Positions 35,674-45,591 of a stretch of DNA of 64,000 nt are shown here, in pieces. Origin of the DNA: Cryobacterium breve. GTDB taxonomy: Bacteria > Actinomycetota > Actinomycetes > Actinomycetales > Microbacteriaceae. The stretch lies in assembly GCF_027594785.1 (NCBI RefSeq), contig NZ_CP075584.1:930001-994000 (forward strand), in the 5' to 3' direction. A program made the translations under genes and the position numbers. The notes below the pieces were generated by a model. That model saw only the letters and a program-made list of their open reading frames with translations. It had not been told where the DNA came from and did not search any database. How positions within the stretch are numbered: position 1 is the first letter of the stretch; each line of letters starts with the position of its first letter.

Positions 35674-36702
35674 CTATGCCGCGCGAAGCTTCGTGATGGC
35701 CCGCTTCATGTGGTTCAGGCCCTTCCAGTCCGCGCCGGCTGTGAAAAGTCCTGGGTAGACGACCGCCGGCCGACCGGTCTCCTTGTTGGTTCCGCCGAGC
35801 AGGATTTTGATGGTGGCGCCGAGTTTGTCGGTGCTCATTCCAAGATCCTCTGCGACCCGGTTCCCTTTGGTTCGTGTGGCGCGCGCCAGCGAGTCTGCGG
35901 TGACGGCGATCGCCGCGGCGTACGCGGCTTCGTCGCCAGCTGCACGTGCGGCCGCCAGCCTGTCTTTGCTACCTACGCCGGTAGTCGTGAGCTCCCATGC
36001 CATCCAGCCCATCGTGGCGGAGAGCTGCTCACTGCTGACGCCGGCTGCGGCGAACGTCGCCCGTGCGTCGTCGAGGGCCTTTGCGTTCGCCGACATGATC
36101 TCGGCGACGGCTGCTGTCGCTGCGGGGTCGGCCGGCGCGTTCATGTTGACCGGCGCCGTCTCTGCGAACTCCGCGAAGTGTGCGTCGGAGCCGGGGACAA
36201 CGCACATCTCGTCGGTGTCAGCAGTCTCAGCGGCACCCTCAACATCGCTCGACCCGACGTGCACACCTGACAAGGCCTCCGACCTAGCCGTGGCGTCCGA
36301 GCACATTTTCACCTGTGACCGGCGACCGGTCCGCAAGAAGTGATCCACCTCATCCAGGACGTAGCCGGCGAGGTTTTCGCGTGTTGCACGGCCCTTTACG
36401 TCGCATAGGATCTCCCAGGCGACGGCGACGGCAGTGTTCAAATTGATGCTGACCTCGGCGGAAGTCCTGGCGAATCTGATAGACGGCTTGAGGAAAGCGG
36501 CACGGAGTAGTGCCTCGAGGTCTGCGGTTACCTCGGCACGGTCCCAGCCGGGACGCTCGACGCACGCGTGCGCGGTCCGGCCGCAAGTCCGGTGGCTGAT
36601 CTTCCACGGCGTTGCTTCAATTGCTGCGACCAGACCAGTGATGCCGACGTGATCGAATCCCAATCCGGCTCGCTGTGAAGATGCGTTCTCCGTGGTGCTC
36701 AT
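35674..36702 (-). CDS. Hypothetical island protein
   Basis: 342 residues from the internal ATG 36702 (MSTTENASSQRAGLGFDHVG); the frame upstream of it has no coding character. The middle is alanine-rich and helical (ADPAATAAVAEIMSANAKAL), and the C-terminus is basic (GLNHMKRAITKLRAA). CGRTAHACVERPGWDRAEV near the N-terminus may be a small folded unit. No catalytic motif is seen. It is the largest of a row of minus-strand unknown genes that precede the polymerase gene in the element. Confidence 0.6.
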   Translation of the reverse strand: MSTTENASSQRAGLGFDHVGITGLVAAIEATPWKISHRTCGRTAHACVERPGWDRAEVTADLEALLRAAFLKPSIRFARTSAEVSINLNTAVAVAWEILCDVKGRATRENLAGYVLDEVDHFLRTGRRSQVKMCSDATARSEALSGVHVGSSDVEGAAETADTDEMCVVPGSDAHFAEFAETAPVNMNAPADPAATAAVAEIMSANAKALDDARATFAAAGVSSEQLSATMGWMAWELTTTGVGSKDRLAAARAAGDEAAYAAAIAVTADSLARATRTKGNRVAEDLGMSTDKLGATIKILLGGTNKETGRPAVVYPGLFTAGADWKGLNHMKRAITKLRAA

Positions 36703-36842
36703 GTCCAAGGGGCCCTTTGTTTGCGAACCGCCTGACTGCCGGTTCACCACATAGAAGGGGCTGCATGCGCAAAAACTGGAGGGTGTTGCCGATTTTGGTA
36801 GGAGATACTTTTCGCGAGCTCCTCCGCTCCCGGTTCTAACGC

Positions 36843-36878
36843 AAAACGCCCTGGTTGCACAGGCAACGAGGGCGTTTC
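36843..36878 (-). terminator. Hairpin terminator
   Basis: AAACGCCCTGGTTGC (36844-36858) pairs with GCAACGAGGGCGTTT (36863-36877) with one mismatch and a 4-base loop. It lies just after the stop of the gene at 36895. Confidence 0.7.
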
Positions 36879-36894
36879 CATTGGTTCTGGGCCG

Positions 36895-37149
36895 CTACCG
36901 GGCCGGTGATCGATCCAGACTGGCCGCGCCACGGACAAGGAGAGCGCTCCACTCGGCCACGAACGAGGCGGCGATGCGCTCCGCAGCGGCTTCGGACCAG
37001 CCGACGTCAACGAGCGCTGTTTGCTGGAGCCGGCCAATTTTCGCGACTTGGTGGAAGGCAGGCTGCAAGGCGAGGAGTTTATCGCCGATCGCATCGGTGT
37101 AGGACTTCTTAAATGTTGTTGCCGGGAGATGTGTGACGGTGGCGGTCAT
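36895..37149 (-). CDS. Hypothetical small protein
   Basis: 84 residues (MTATVTHLPATTFKKSYTDA...), with a helical middle rich in alanine and leucine. A clean terminator follows it, which supports expression. No family is recognised. Confidence 0.5.
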   Translation of the reverse strand: MTATVTHLPATTFKKSYTDAIGDKLLALQPAFHQVAKIGRLQQTALVDVGWSEAAAERIAASFVAEWSALLVRGAASLDRSPAR

Positions 37150-37195
37150 AATGATTCCTTTCGGGATTTCTGGTCGACTGACTGGTGGTTTCTAC

Positions 37196-37579
37196 TTAGT
37201 TCCAGTAGGACGGATCGGAGAGAGTGGTGGAAGGGTCGGGTCGGCTCGCTAGATACTCGTCGCGGTCGGCCTGATCCTGGGCGCGGCTGCGGGCGAGTGA
37301 CTCCGGTAGGCCGAAGAAGCACTCGAGCATGAATTCATACGCTTCCGGGCTACCCGGCTTCGGGGCCACACCGTGCCCGTTGATACCACGGAGTAGAGCC
37401 TCGGGGACGTCCTCTTGATCGGGCACGCTCCCCGTGCGATCCAGCGGACCGTCCGACTCAGCTTCTTCTTCTGCTTCTGCTTCTGCTTCTGCTTCTGCTT
37501 CTGCTGCGGTGACGAGCCGGGTCTGGGTGGCATCCGCCCAGTTGAGCGTGATTTCCTCCGGCGTCCTTTGGGTATTCAT
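37196..37579 (-). CDS. Hypothetical protein with Glu-Ala repeat
   Basis: 127 residues. A run of alternating Ala-Glu (about residues 26-38), coded by a hexanucleotide tandem repeat, is followed by an ordinary C-terminal part (EAYEFMLECFFGLPESLARS). It ends 16 bases upstream of the next minus-strand gene. The acidic repeat may be a flexible linker. No family is recognised. Confidence 0.5.
   Translation of the reverse strand: MNTQRTPEEITLNWADATQTRLVTAAEAEAEAEAEAEEEAESDGPLDRTGSVPDQEDVPEALLRGINGHGVAPKPGSPEAYEFMLECFFGLPESLARSRAQDQADRDEYLASRPDPSTTLSDPSYWN
37465..37506. repeat. Hexanucleotide tandem repeat inside a gene
   Basis: CTGCTT is repeated five times from 37471 to 37500, with degenerate units either side. 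Because the unit is six bases, slippage changes the number of Glu-Ala pairs without breaking the frame. Confidence 0.9.
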
Positions 37580-37613
37580 TTTCTTGGTCCTTTACGGTCT
37601 GTGGTTTTTTGGG

Positions 37614-38058
37614 TTACGCGGTTGCGAGCCAGGCGGCGGTCGCCCGCTCGTCGAATATGCGGATGGTTTCCTGCTCGGCCAGCCAATGCTCGGCGATCAG
37701 CCGCTGCTCGGATGCATAGCCTTCCGGAATGCCGCGAACACCTTGGCCGGATTCGGTCAGATGATCGCATCGGTCGGCCCTGGCGGTGCTCGCGTAGGAC
37801 CCGGTAGCAGGATTCGAGCATATTGGCCGCTGCTTCGCCGATCTTGTTCGCTTCCTTGCGGTCATGCATGCGCTGGCGGGTGGCTTTGATTTCTTCGGCC
37901 GGGCTCAGGCTGGGCTGGCTGCGCGCCCTCTCACTGAATGTGAACCACTCGACGTAAGAGTCGCTCGTTTCCTGTGTGTACGGGGCGCTTGCGGCGCTCA
38001 AGTTAATACATTGTTCATCAGCAATTTGCTCGTCGAGGTCGCCGTTGTACGTACTCAT
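37614..38058 (-). pseudogene. Hypothetical protein, frameshifted
   Basis: From ATG 38058 (MSTYNGDLDEQIADEQCINL) the frame is sensible to about LESCYRVLREHR, then switches near 37775 to another frame (DHLTESGQGVRGIPEGYASE, QRLIAEHWLAEQETIRIFDE) ending at TAA 37614. Removing one C from CGCCAGG would repair it to about 147 residues. A 20-base promoter-like repeat lies 85 bases upstream, the same sequence that precedes the helicase gene. No family is recognised. Confidence 0.55.
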
Positions 38059-38142
38059 GGTGTTCTCGATCCTCCGGAGCGGTTCAAGGGTCCAGTTCGG
38101 GTTGTGCCGAGTGGCCTTTGACCCTCTCCTTGCTAAGGGCCG

Positions 38143-38162
38143 CACCAGATCCGGGGTAGCAA
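38143..38162 (-). promoter_or_regulatory. 20-base repeated upstream element, copy 2
   Basis: CACCAGATCCGGGGTAGCAA is found here and, identically, at 42611-42630. Here it lies 85 bases upstream of the minus-strand gene starting at 38058, directly after the polymerase stop. Confidence 0.65.
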
Positions 38163-39773
38163 TCACTTGGCCCAGGATCGGCCGCCGATGCTTGCGACAC
38201 CGGTGAGTGTCACGCCATTTGGCAGATCGAAGGTCATGCATACTTTGAGGATACGAGCGGCGTTCTCGGCTTCAGCGGGCGCAACGCAGATCACGATTTC
38301 GTCATGGACGGCAAGCCAGATTGCGTCCGCGCCGAGGACCTCCGCGACCTTCGTGATACCCATATACAAGTAGTCCGCTCCGGCGCTCTGGCACAAATGG
38401 TTCATCCTTGTGAAGTGCCGACCGTCGGTGATTGCGGGGATCGGTCGACCGCTTGCGCTGTAGGCCGGGACACCGCTGGAGCTCGCCTGCGTCGCGCTTT
38501 CGATGAACTGGAACAGCCGGGGCCACTCGGCCCGGAGAGCATCTATGAGCCCCTGAGCGGCTGTCCTGTCGACGTTGAGCGCTGCGGACAAGGACGCTGT
38601 CCCAATTCCATAGATAGTGCTGATCATGGTCGTCTTTAGGCGACCGCGCATTTCCGGATCTGAGTCCATGGCGGTCTGTCCGAAACTCTTGACGCCGAGC
38701 CACATGTACGGGTCGACACCCGCGGCCAGCAACGCAATCAGGCCGCGTTCGTTGCTGAGCGATGCAGCTATGTGGATCTCTGCTGCGGAATAGTCCAGGC
38801 TGACAAGCACCATTCCTTCCGGCGCCTGCAGGATCCCACGGATCTTCTTCGGGACGTTCAGCAAGTTCATCTGGAAGGACTCCGAACCGGTCGTTGTCAT
38901 ACGACCGGTAGCTGCGCCGTGCACGTGGATGTCCGTACGAACCACACCGTCAACGTTCGTCCTCGCCGCAGCTTTTAGGACGCCGATAGAGCCTTTGAGC
39001 GACCGGGCGGCACGGTACGTCGTCCATGCTGCTTCGTGTCCTGGCTCTACCACGGCCCGCTTAAAATCAAAACGGCTGAGCGACGGCTTCCCGTCCTTGT
39101 CGGTGAGATGGATGTGGTTCTTCGCGAGCCAGGCGTGCGTCGCCGGATTGTCACGGAGAAGGTCAAGACCGGCGTCCGCCTCCATCCGCGCGCGCTCAGC
39201 GCCCGTCCTGAGCAGTTCGGCGTTCACCAGATCGAGGTCGAGCTCCCAGCCGCGCTCCTGTGCCGGACGGAACATACGGTCAACGCGGACGGAGCGCTTC
39301 GCCAGCTGACGCGCGGCCAACGGGTGGACCCCCTCCATACGCTCAACGTCCCTGGCAATTGCCAGAGCGCTGCGCAGACGGTTCGTTGCCACCGCCGGCT
39401 CGGCGTCGACGTCATCCTCGACCGACGCCGACTTCAGCTTCGTCTTCGGCTCGAGCACAGCGCTCAGAACCTCTAGGCAGCAGATCCAGTCAAGCCTCGC
39501 CACTGGGACGTCCAGTGCCCGAGCGATCACCAAGGCACTGCGGGTACCGCGCTCAGCCCAGGCAAGCCGCCCACTGCCACCCAACGCAGTGCAAATGGCG
39601 GTCGCAGCCTCGGTATTCCGCAGGTCTACTGACCAACCCGTGCCGTCACCCGTAGCGATCGTCAGTACGCCGGCCGTGGAGACGGCCAGGCCGATCGTCG
39701 GGGACAATGCCTTGCGTAGCCATGGGCGAACCTCGAACGTGTCCGCCGTTGACCTGATCTTCGCAATGACCAT
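38163..39773 (-). CDS. Family A DNA polymerase of the integrative element
   Basis: A 536-residue polymerase from ATG 39773, overlapping the helicase stop by one base (TAATG). The palm carries motif A (VSLDYSAAEIHIAASLS), the finger helix motif B (RGRLKTTMISTIYGIGTASL) and motif C (AVHDEIVICV), all key residues present. The N-terminal 150 residues resemble a 3'-5' exonuclease domain that has lost its metal-binding acids, and no 5' nuclease domain is present. It is much shorter than bacterial Pol I and more like phage/plasmid polymerases. With the upstream helicase it forms a replication module. As written, a frameshift in the helicase makes the two look fused. Confidence 0.9.
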   Translation of the reverse strand: MVIAKIRSTADTFEVRPWLRKALSPTIGLAVSTAGVLTIATGDGTGWSVDLRNTEAATAICTALGGSGRLAWAERGTRSALVIARALDVPVARLDWICCLEVLSAVLEPKTKLKSASVEDDVDAEPAVATNRLRSALAIARDVERMEGVHPLAARQLAKRSVRVDRMFRPAQERGWELDLDLVNAELLRTGAERARMEADAGLDLLRDNPATHAWLAKNHIHLTDKDGKPSLSRFDFKRAVVEPGHEAAWTTYRAARSLKGSIGVLKAAARTNVDGVVRTDIHVHGAATGRMTTTGSESFQMNLLNVPKKIRGILQAPEGMVLVSLDYSAAEIHIAASLSNERGLIALLAAGVDPYMWLGVKSFGQTAMDSDPEMRGRLKTTMISTIYGIGTASLSAALNVDRTAAQGLIDALRAEWPRLFQFIESATQASSSGVPAYSASGRPIPAITDGRHFTRMNHLCQSAGADYLYMGITKVAEVLGADAIWLAVHDEIVICVAPAEAENAARILKVCMTFDLPNGVTLTGVASIGGRSWAK

Positions 39774-42551
39774 TAGAAATCCTGCCGAGTGTATGCGCGG
39801 ACCAGGTCCGCGGTTTCGTCGAGCTTCGCGGCGGCCGGCTTCGTCGGCTTGATCGCCAGGCCCTCCTCCGATTCCTTGCGCAACTGGTACATCGTGGCCC
39901 GGCCCTTCATCGGTGCGATGACCTCCATCTTGAAGACGACACCGTCGATCGAATAGACCGCCGCGTGCTGCTTCTTGAGGACACTGGTCCACGAGCGGTC
40001 CATGATCTTCGAGGCACCGTGAGCGATGTTGGCAAGGGCAAACGGCAGCGGGTACTCGGAAGAGTCCTTGGTAGCCCAACGGCGAATGTCCGAAGCCGTC
40101 ATCGGCTCCCCCGCGCTCAGGCTCCCACAAGTTCGATGCCATGCCAGCCCACACGTCCGAGAGGCGATCGCTAGCCATGGTCGCTGCATTTCCGTCCTCG
40201 TGAAGAGTAGCCAGGTCAACACCGTTCCAAGTGATGTGGTGGAGTGAGCCGAGAACGACCTGGCCCCAGTTGGACGAGAACCCACCAGTTCCGGTGGCCG
40301 CCGCCACATCGGCGGTGTAGTTCAGCAGACCGAACGTGAGCACGACAAACGCATCCCGCAGAAGGTTCGGTCGTTCCGTCCTGACATACGCCTGCAGGTC
40401 GGTGTGGCGCCAGATCTTGCGGTCCACTGCCCGGCCAGCGCCGAGGTATGCGAGCCGCAGCCACCTAGTCCGGCGAGGAAGCTCTCCGGCCACTTCGGTG
40501 AAGTTCGAGGCCGCCGTGAAGATTTGGCCGAACAGCTTCGTAGTCGCCGAGACGTTCAGGATGCGCCCGGCCTGTTCGTTGTCAACAGATGTGACCGACC
40601 TGGTAACCATGTCCGATGTGATCACAGCGCCAGCCTCGTCGTTATGCATCCAGGCCACGCCGTTGCCGCAGAGAACGGCGGCGGTTTCCGCCTTCGTGTC
40701 TTCCTCTTCGTGCTTGCCGCCGCGCCATCGGGTAGCCGAGACGTTGCCCTGACAGAGCATACGAATCATCGCAAGAATTGCGCTCTTGCCGCTTGCGACC
40801 TGGCCTGCGGTAGCTGCATAGAACGGGATCGATGTGATGAGTCGACGCGACAGGCCGCCGATCAGCAGTCCGAACGCGCGCGCCATGTCACCATCTGATT
40901 CGAAGCAGAAGTCAGATAGGAGCTCGAGTTGCAGACGCTCGAAAGAAGCCTGCGCCTGCTCCTGAGTCGGGCATTCCGGAAAGTTTGCGAACGCCTGGTT
41001 GAAAGCAGCGCGGTCGCGCTCCGGTATTGCGACGAGAGCTTTGCGTTTGCGGTCGAATCCGTGGTGCCATACGACACCCGTGGGTGTGAGGACGGGCTCA
41101 CCGGCGCCAACATACGAGACGATCGGCAGCGCACGCTCCATCAACTTGAATGCGACCTGCTTCCGGATGGACTCGGGGATCGTGTGCATTACGGTGTTGA
41201 TCCGCTTCTGTCCGCCGATGCCGAGTTCGGGGTCCTTGTAGTAGGAGCAGAGCTGGGCGGCCGCGGCCATGAGTCCGTCAATGTCACCATTCCAATGGTG
41301 GATGGTTCCGGTAGGCGTCATCGAAATCACGCCCGTCAGGAGACCGAGGCCGTTGGCGTCAAGCTGCATCGCTAGCGGCAAGCTCTCGTCCCATGCGCAT
41401 CTGGCGTTGGCGATCGCATCGACGTACTGGATGACGATCGAGTCGGTTTCGTCGGCAATGTCGATGTAAACCTTCTCACCAGCGCGCAGGATTACGGTGG
41501 CGATCGTTGCTTCACCTGCTTCGAGTAGGGCTTCCGCGCAAGCTTCGACCCCGACACCATCCTCGCTATCCGGTCCGTGCTCGAGGAAATTGATCGCATC
41601 GAAGCCGCGGTAGATACGGTCCATCTGCAACCCGCCGGAAGTCGAGATAGCGCGTGCGATAGCATCTTCCGTTGCATCGGCAGCGTGCGTCCCGACTACT
41701 ACTGAGTCACAAGGAAAGTTGCCACCGCCTACAGCCACACTGTATCCGACGCTGACGTCACCTCCGCGGGGCACGATAGGCACTCGGCCACCCTCAAGGG
41801 GCTGGCCGATAAGCCAACCTGCCTTTTCGAATGCTTCGATGATTCTCTCAGTGGTAGCCCCACGGTTGAAACTGTCACGGATCGCATTGGCCCTCATACT
41901 GCCCTCCGTGCGGATGTCATAGGCCAGCAGGCTCCTCGGGTCTTTGACAAGCGAAGCCTCGTCTAGCATGACGCCAATGCCGGCCAGCTCGCTAACGGTG
42001 ATCCTGGTGAATTGTGCGAATACGCCCGCTGTGTGTGTCCATTCGACACCGCTAACGCGGCTCGGTGCCACTGCCGACTTCGTCGTGCGCAAAGAAGCGA
42101 GGATACGGTTCTTAGGACCCTCTGCCCGCTTTGCCGCCAGGCCAGCGAGCGCGATCGCGCCGTCGACTGCTGAGTCGACTGAGAGGGAAAGCATGAACTG
42201 CTGGTCTCCAAGAACTGAGGTATCAGTCCAGCCTTTGGAGATTCTGGCCATCAGCTTGCCGAGATGTGAACGATCGCGAGCAGCAGCCATCGAGTCGGTA
42301 GCCGCACTTCCGCCTGAAAGTCGAAGGACGAAGGGAAACTGGCCGGGGTTACCGGCGATGCCAGGAATGAAGCCGGCGGCGCCCAGGACGATGCGGGCGA
42401 ACTCGCCGGACTGGCCGGCCTCGTAAAGGCTGATCCCCGCTGCTGTCAGCGCGGCCTCCGCGTCGCGCAGGTCAGCCGCGCGTTCCTCGGGCGTAGTCAT
42501 CGCAGGGACGGACTTCGTCGCGGTCATCGACTTTATCTTCGGAGCAGCCAT
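39773..42551 (-). pseudogene. AAA-type helicase/ATPase of the integrative element, frameshifted
   Basis: About 925 residues once repaired. The N-terminal 500 residues are unlike known domains; the C-terminal ATPase core has Walker A (GQVASGKSAILAMIRM), Walker B (GVAWMHNDEAG), a sensor asparagine (IFTAASN) and arginine-finger candidates (RRTRWLRL), as in phage and plasmid replication helicases. The frame breaks at 40119-40123 (AGCT read as AGGCT on the plus strand). The repaired text is NLWELSAGEPMTASDIRRWA and ends at TAA 39773-39775. In the unrepaired frame it reads on into the polymerase as a false 1,462-residue fusion. It probably unwinds the element during replication; a primase part may be hidden in the N-terminus. 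Confidence 0.75.
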
Positions 42552-42610
42552 CGCACATTCGCTTTCAGCAGAGGAGGCCGCCTGAGTGCGCCCTACTTCA
42601 CTATCGGCAA

Positions 42611-42630
42611 CACCAGATCCGGGGTAGCAA
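42611..42630 (-). promoter_or_regulatory. 20-base repeated upstream element, copy 1
   Basis: Identical to 38143-38162, here 60 bases upstream of the helicase ATG. On the gene strand it begins TTGCTA, which could be a -35 hexamer. Confidence 0.65.
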
Positions 42631-43355
42631 GAAACTCAAGTGGTCTGGTGCAATCGACAAGACACTTGTCATCGTTCGCAACCACCACCGCCTCCCGCGT
42701 CCGCATTCGCTTCGGCTCGCCGTATCGGGAGCCACACGCAACGGTCACCGCACAGGATCACGAATCGGAGCGTGACGCCGCCCGAACTGCACGGTCACCT
42801 TGAAGGCGCCACCGGCAGCTGAACGGTTACGAGACGGTGCGAAGGCGTACGGCGCAAGAGGCCTATCAACTGCGCCTTCCGACTATTGCGGCACCTTCAC
42901 GTGATGTCGATGCTGTGGCTTGATGCGGGGCGAAGGGAGATCGAGCACGTAGCTCTCGAAAGAAGCAAGTCAGTACAGGTACCCTTTTTCAAAGCTTCCT
43001 GGGCGATTCTCGCCGAGTTCCTGATTTTCGGGGCCGCCAATTTTGGTCACGTGAATCGAAGGCCGAATATGGACGGTTTTCACGTTCGCTTGCATCACCT
43101 GCCTCTTCGGATCTGGGGCCGGTCTTTCCGTGAGGTAGCCTGAATATTCGCTTCCGTGCGCACCACGTGTGGTGCGCTTGAGCACCAATGCACGGTGGCG
43201 CGATTGGTGTGACTCAGCACCACTGTCGGCATGGTTGGGCGCCACCTCAATCGGTTGTCAGCACAAATCGTCGGCCACACAGTCTGGGCCGAGAAGCGCC
43301 GCGATGGCTGGCGAGTCAGCCGTGTTGGTATCTGACTTCGCCATAGAGTCACATT
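42631..43355. other. Intergenic region with inverted repeats
   Basis: There is no gene in these 725 bases. Near its right side, GCGCACCAC (43158-43166) and GTGGTGCGC (43169-43177) are perfect inverted arms two bases apart. CACCAAT and ATTGGTG (43183-43209) form a second pair. They lie 150-200 bases upstream of the gene at 43356 and could be its operator. Confidence 0.5.
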
Positions 43356-44270
43356 GTGGTTGATGTAGCGAATCAGGATGGACCCCTTCTCAGACGATTG
43401 CTGTCTACTCCCGGAGCGCGCGGCCCGACAGAACTCGTATGTGGCGACGTTCAGAGCATCAGTCGTGCACTCCTGCTCCTCACGACAACAGCCGAGAAGA
43501 TCACCTTCGACACGGCCAATAAACCACCGCCGGCCGGATCTGCTGCGTACGTGCTTTGGCGCGGACCGGAGGTTGGCTACGCGATCGATGGCTTCATCAC
43601 GATGCAGTACGCGAACATGTCGGCCATGGACCATGCGCGGGCCTTTGTCTCCCTCATTCGAACTCCGACTGTTAGGTCGACCGCGCTGGCCACGGTCGCC
43701 AGGGGATCATTGGAATCCCTCGCACGAACCTGGCATCTGCTCGCTCGGGACACTGAGTCTGACTTCATATATCGCACGATCAGCTTGCTCAGATCCGACC
43801 TGCGCTACGCGGAACTCCTTGGCGAAAACATCCGCACGCGCGACGACGATGCTGTCGATCCTGCAGCCAGGCGCAGGTTCTATGCCGAAGAGCTAGAGCG
43901 GCTGCAACTTCCCGCACCCGCACGGGTCGACCTGGGAAGGATGGTCTCGGCAATGCTCGATGCCGAGATGGACAAAAACGACGGACGGATGCGGTACTCA
44001 GCCTTGTCGTCGATCGCACATGCGCATCGACTAGGCATCAACCAATTCATCACCACGGGCAGCAACGGGGACATAAACGGTATGGCTGCGCCAAGGCCGG
44101 TGGTGATGGACATCGTTGGCATGCTCACCGCCGCAACCTATGGAACCGTGCAGGCGTTCGTTGCGTTCTACGGAAATCAGACCCGGCACGTGGAACTTCT
44201 CGAGAAAGCCATGCAGCGCGCAGTCCGGACGCTGGGACCGATCATGGACGGCATCTGGTCTGAGTCGTGA
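43356..44270 (+). CDS. Hypothetical protein next to the kinase gene
   Basis: 304 residues from GTG 43356, mostly helical, with no signal peptide or membrane segment. Features are YAIDGFITMQYANMSAMDHA, SLESLARTWHLLARDTESDF and LERLQLPAPARVDLGRMVSA. No family is recognised. It is convergent with the kinase gene (70 bases between stops) and has inverted repeats upstream. The pair may form a functional unit. Confidence 0.6.
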   Translation: MVDVANQDGPLLRRLLSTPGARGPTELVCGDVQSISRALLLLTTTAEKITFDTANKPPPAGSAAYVLWRGPEVGYAIDGFITMQYANMSAMDHARAFVSLIRTPTVRSTALATVARGSLESLARTWHLLARDTESDFIYRTISLLRSDLRYAELLGENIRTRDDDAVDPAARRRFYAEELERLQLPAPARVDLGRMVSAMLDAEMDKNDGRMRYSALSSIAHAHRLGINQFITTGSNGDINGMAAPRPVVMDIVGMLTAATYGTVQAFVAFYGNQTRHVELLEKAMQRAVRTLGPIMDGIWSES

Positions 44271-44340
44271 TACCGCGACTCATCGTCATATGTCGGCAAC
44301 CTGCTGTACAGGCCACAAGCCACAGTGAACAGATCGCGCT

Positions 44341-45591
44341 TCAGCTTTGACGTAGTTTCGCAATCAGCTCGGTGTCGGTGTGATTCTCAAACTGGTTGCG
44401 CGCTCTTTCCTGGAAGAACTCCCACGACTCCGACGAGTGCAGGGCGCGCTCCATCGCCTCGCCCGCGCGGCGAGGCAGCACAGCAAGCCAGTCAAGTATC
44501 GTGCGCGACGGGGCGAATTGATCGACACCCGCGGTGGTGCCGAACAGGACAGCTGCGACGTGCTCCGCCGACTCGAGCTGGTTCGCGTTGACCAGAGCCC
44601 GGACTACCCTGACACACCAGGAGAGGAACGGATCCATATCCCTGTAGCTCAGTCCCGGCACTTCCCCCAGGAGATCCGACACCGCATCGACCATTCCTGC
44701 GCTATCGACTGCAGCCCAGTCATTCACTTCGGACTGCGAAGTCCTCGGGAGAGTCCGGATCACGCGCGTGTGTTCCCCCGGCTGCCCGGTAATGTAGGCA
44801 CTCACCTCGGCCCACTCTCCTTGCTGGGTCAACGCCTCGAACGTACCCACGAACGGCTGTGTCGCCTTGGTAAAGGCCTTTACAAATTCGCCCAGGTTCG
44901 CAAAACGGTCGGGTGCGTGTGGCCTCGTCGCCCTGCGGATAGCAGCGCCGAGACGAGGGTCAAGTGGCATCGTTACATGTCCGTACGCAGGCGGCCGCCC
45001 GGTCAGCAGCCAGGATGCGATTGCCCCGAGGCTGTACACGTCTGCGGTGATCGTCGCGTCGTGGGCATCGCTGTATTGCTCCGGCGCCGCCCACCCGGTG
45101 CTGCCCGTCAATCCTCCGGCGTGAGTCAGCTTGGATGTTGTTAGGCCCAAAGGATTACGCACGATACCAAAGTCGGCAACGACCCAGCGGGCGCCCTCCT
45201 CACCGTCGAGCCACAAAATGTTGTGCGGCTTCAGGTCGCGGTGCACCTGGTCTTGAGCATGGAGAGGTCCGAGCCCTCCGGCAACAGCCTCGAGAATCTC
45301 GACGCATTCTGCTATCGAGCACGGCACTTCGGTCTCGAACAGCGAATGTGACGCGTAGGGCATGGCATACCAGCTGTGCGAAGAGTCGTAGTCCAGAACC
45401 GGCATCACGTGCCTGTTCGCATTCGCAACCATGGCTAAGAGCTCGCGCTCAAAACGCTTCTGCACCTGGGGAACATCGGCGGCGATCTTCAGCACAACCA
45501 TTTGGCCAGAGGTGTTCTGTGAAGTCCATACGTGTGCTGACGGCGTTCTGCTTATTCTCTCCCTCAGGTCGTATCCGTCAGGTATTGCCAC
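44341..45591 (-). CDS. Hanks-type Ser/Thr protein kinase
   Basis: 416 residues from GTG 45591. The kinase domain fills residues 1-270: catalytic lysine K35 (VVLKIA), the HRD loop with D119 and N124 (VHRDLKPHNILWL), DFG at 140-142 and APEQ at 169-172. The glycine-rich loop is absent (ERISRTPSAHVW), unlike PknA/PknB. There is no transmembrane segment or PASTA domain. The C-terminal 150 residues are helical and unlike known sensors. A soluble kinase with its own C-terminal domain on an island with a restriction system fits a phage-defence role; this is inference. Confidence 0.88.
   Translation of the reverse strand: MAIPDGYDLRERISRTPSAHVWTSQNTSGQMVVLKIAADVPQVQKRFERELLAMVANANRHVMPVLDYDSSHSWYAMPYASHSLFETEVPCSIAECVEILEAVAGGLGPLHAQDQVHRDLKPHNILWLDGEEGARWVVADFGIVRNPLGLTTSKLTHAGGLTGSTGWAAPEQYSDAHDATITADVYSLGAIASWLLTGRPPAYGHVTMPLDPRLGAAIRRATRPHAPDRFANLGEFVKAFTKATQPFVGTFEALTQQGEWAEVSAYITGQPGEHTRVIRTLPRTSQSEVNDWAAVDSAGMVDAVSDLLGEVPGLSYRDMDPFLSWCVRVVRALVNANQLESAEHVAAVLFGTTAGVDQFAPSRTILDWLAVLPRRAGEAMERALHSSESWEFFQERARNQFENHTDTELIAKLRQS

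Noticed and set aside
37021..37889. Plus-strand frames opposite the small unknown minus-strand genes, including a Phe/Cys-rich one
   Set aside because: The Phe/Cys or Ala/Ser runs are just the hexanucleotide repeat read in other frames.
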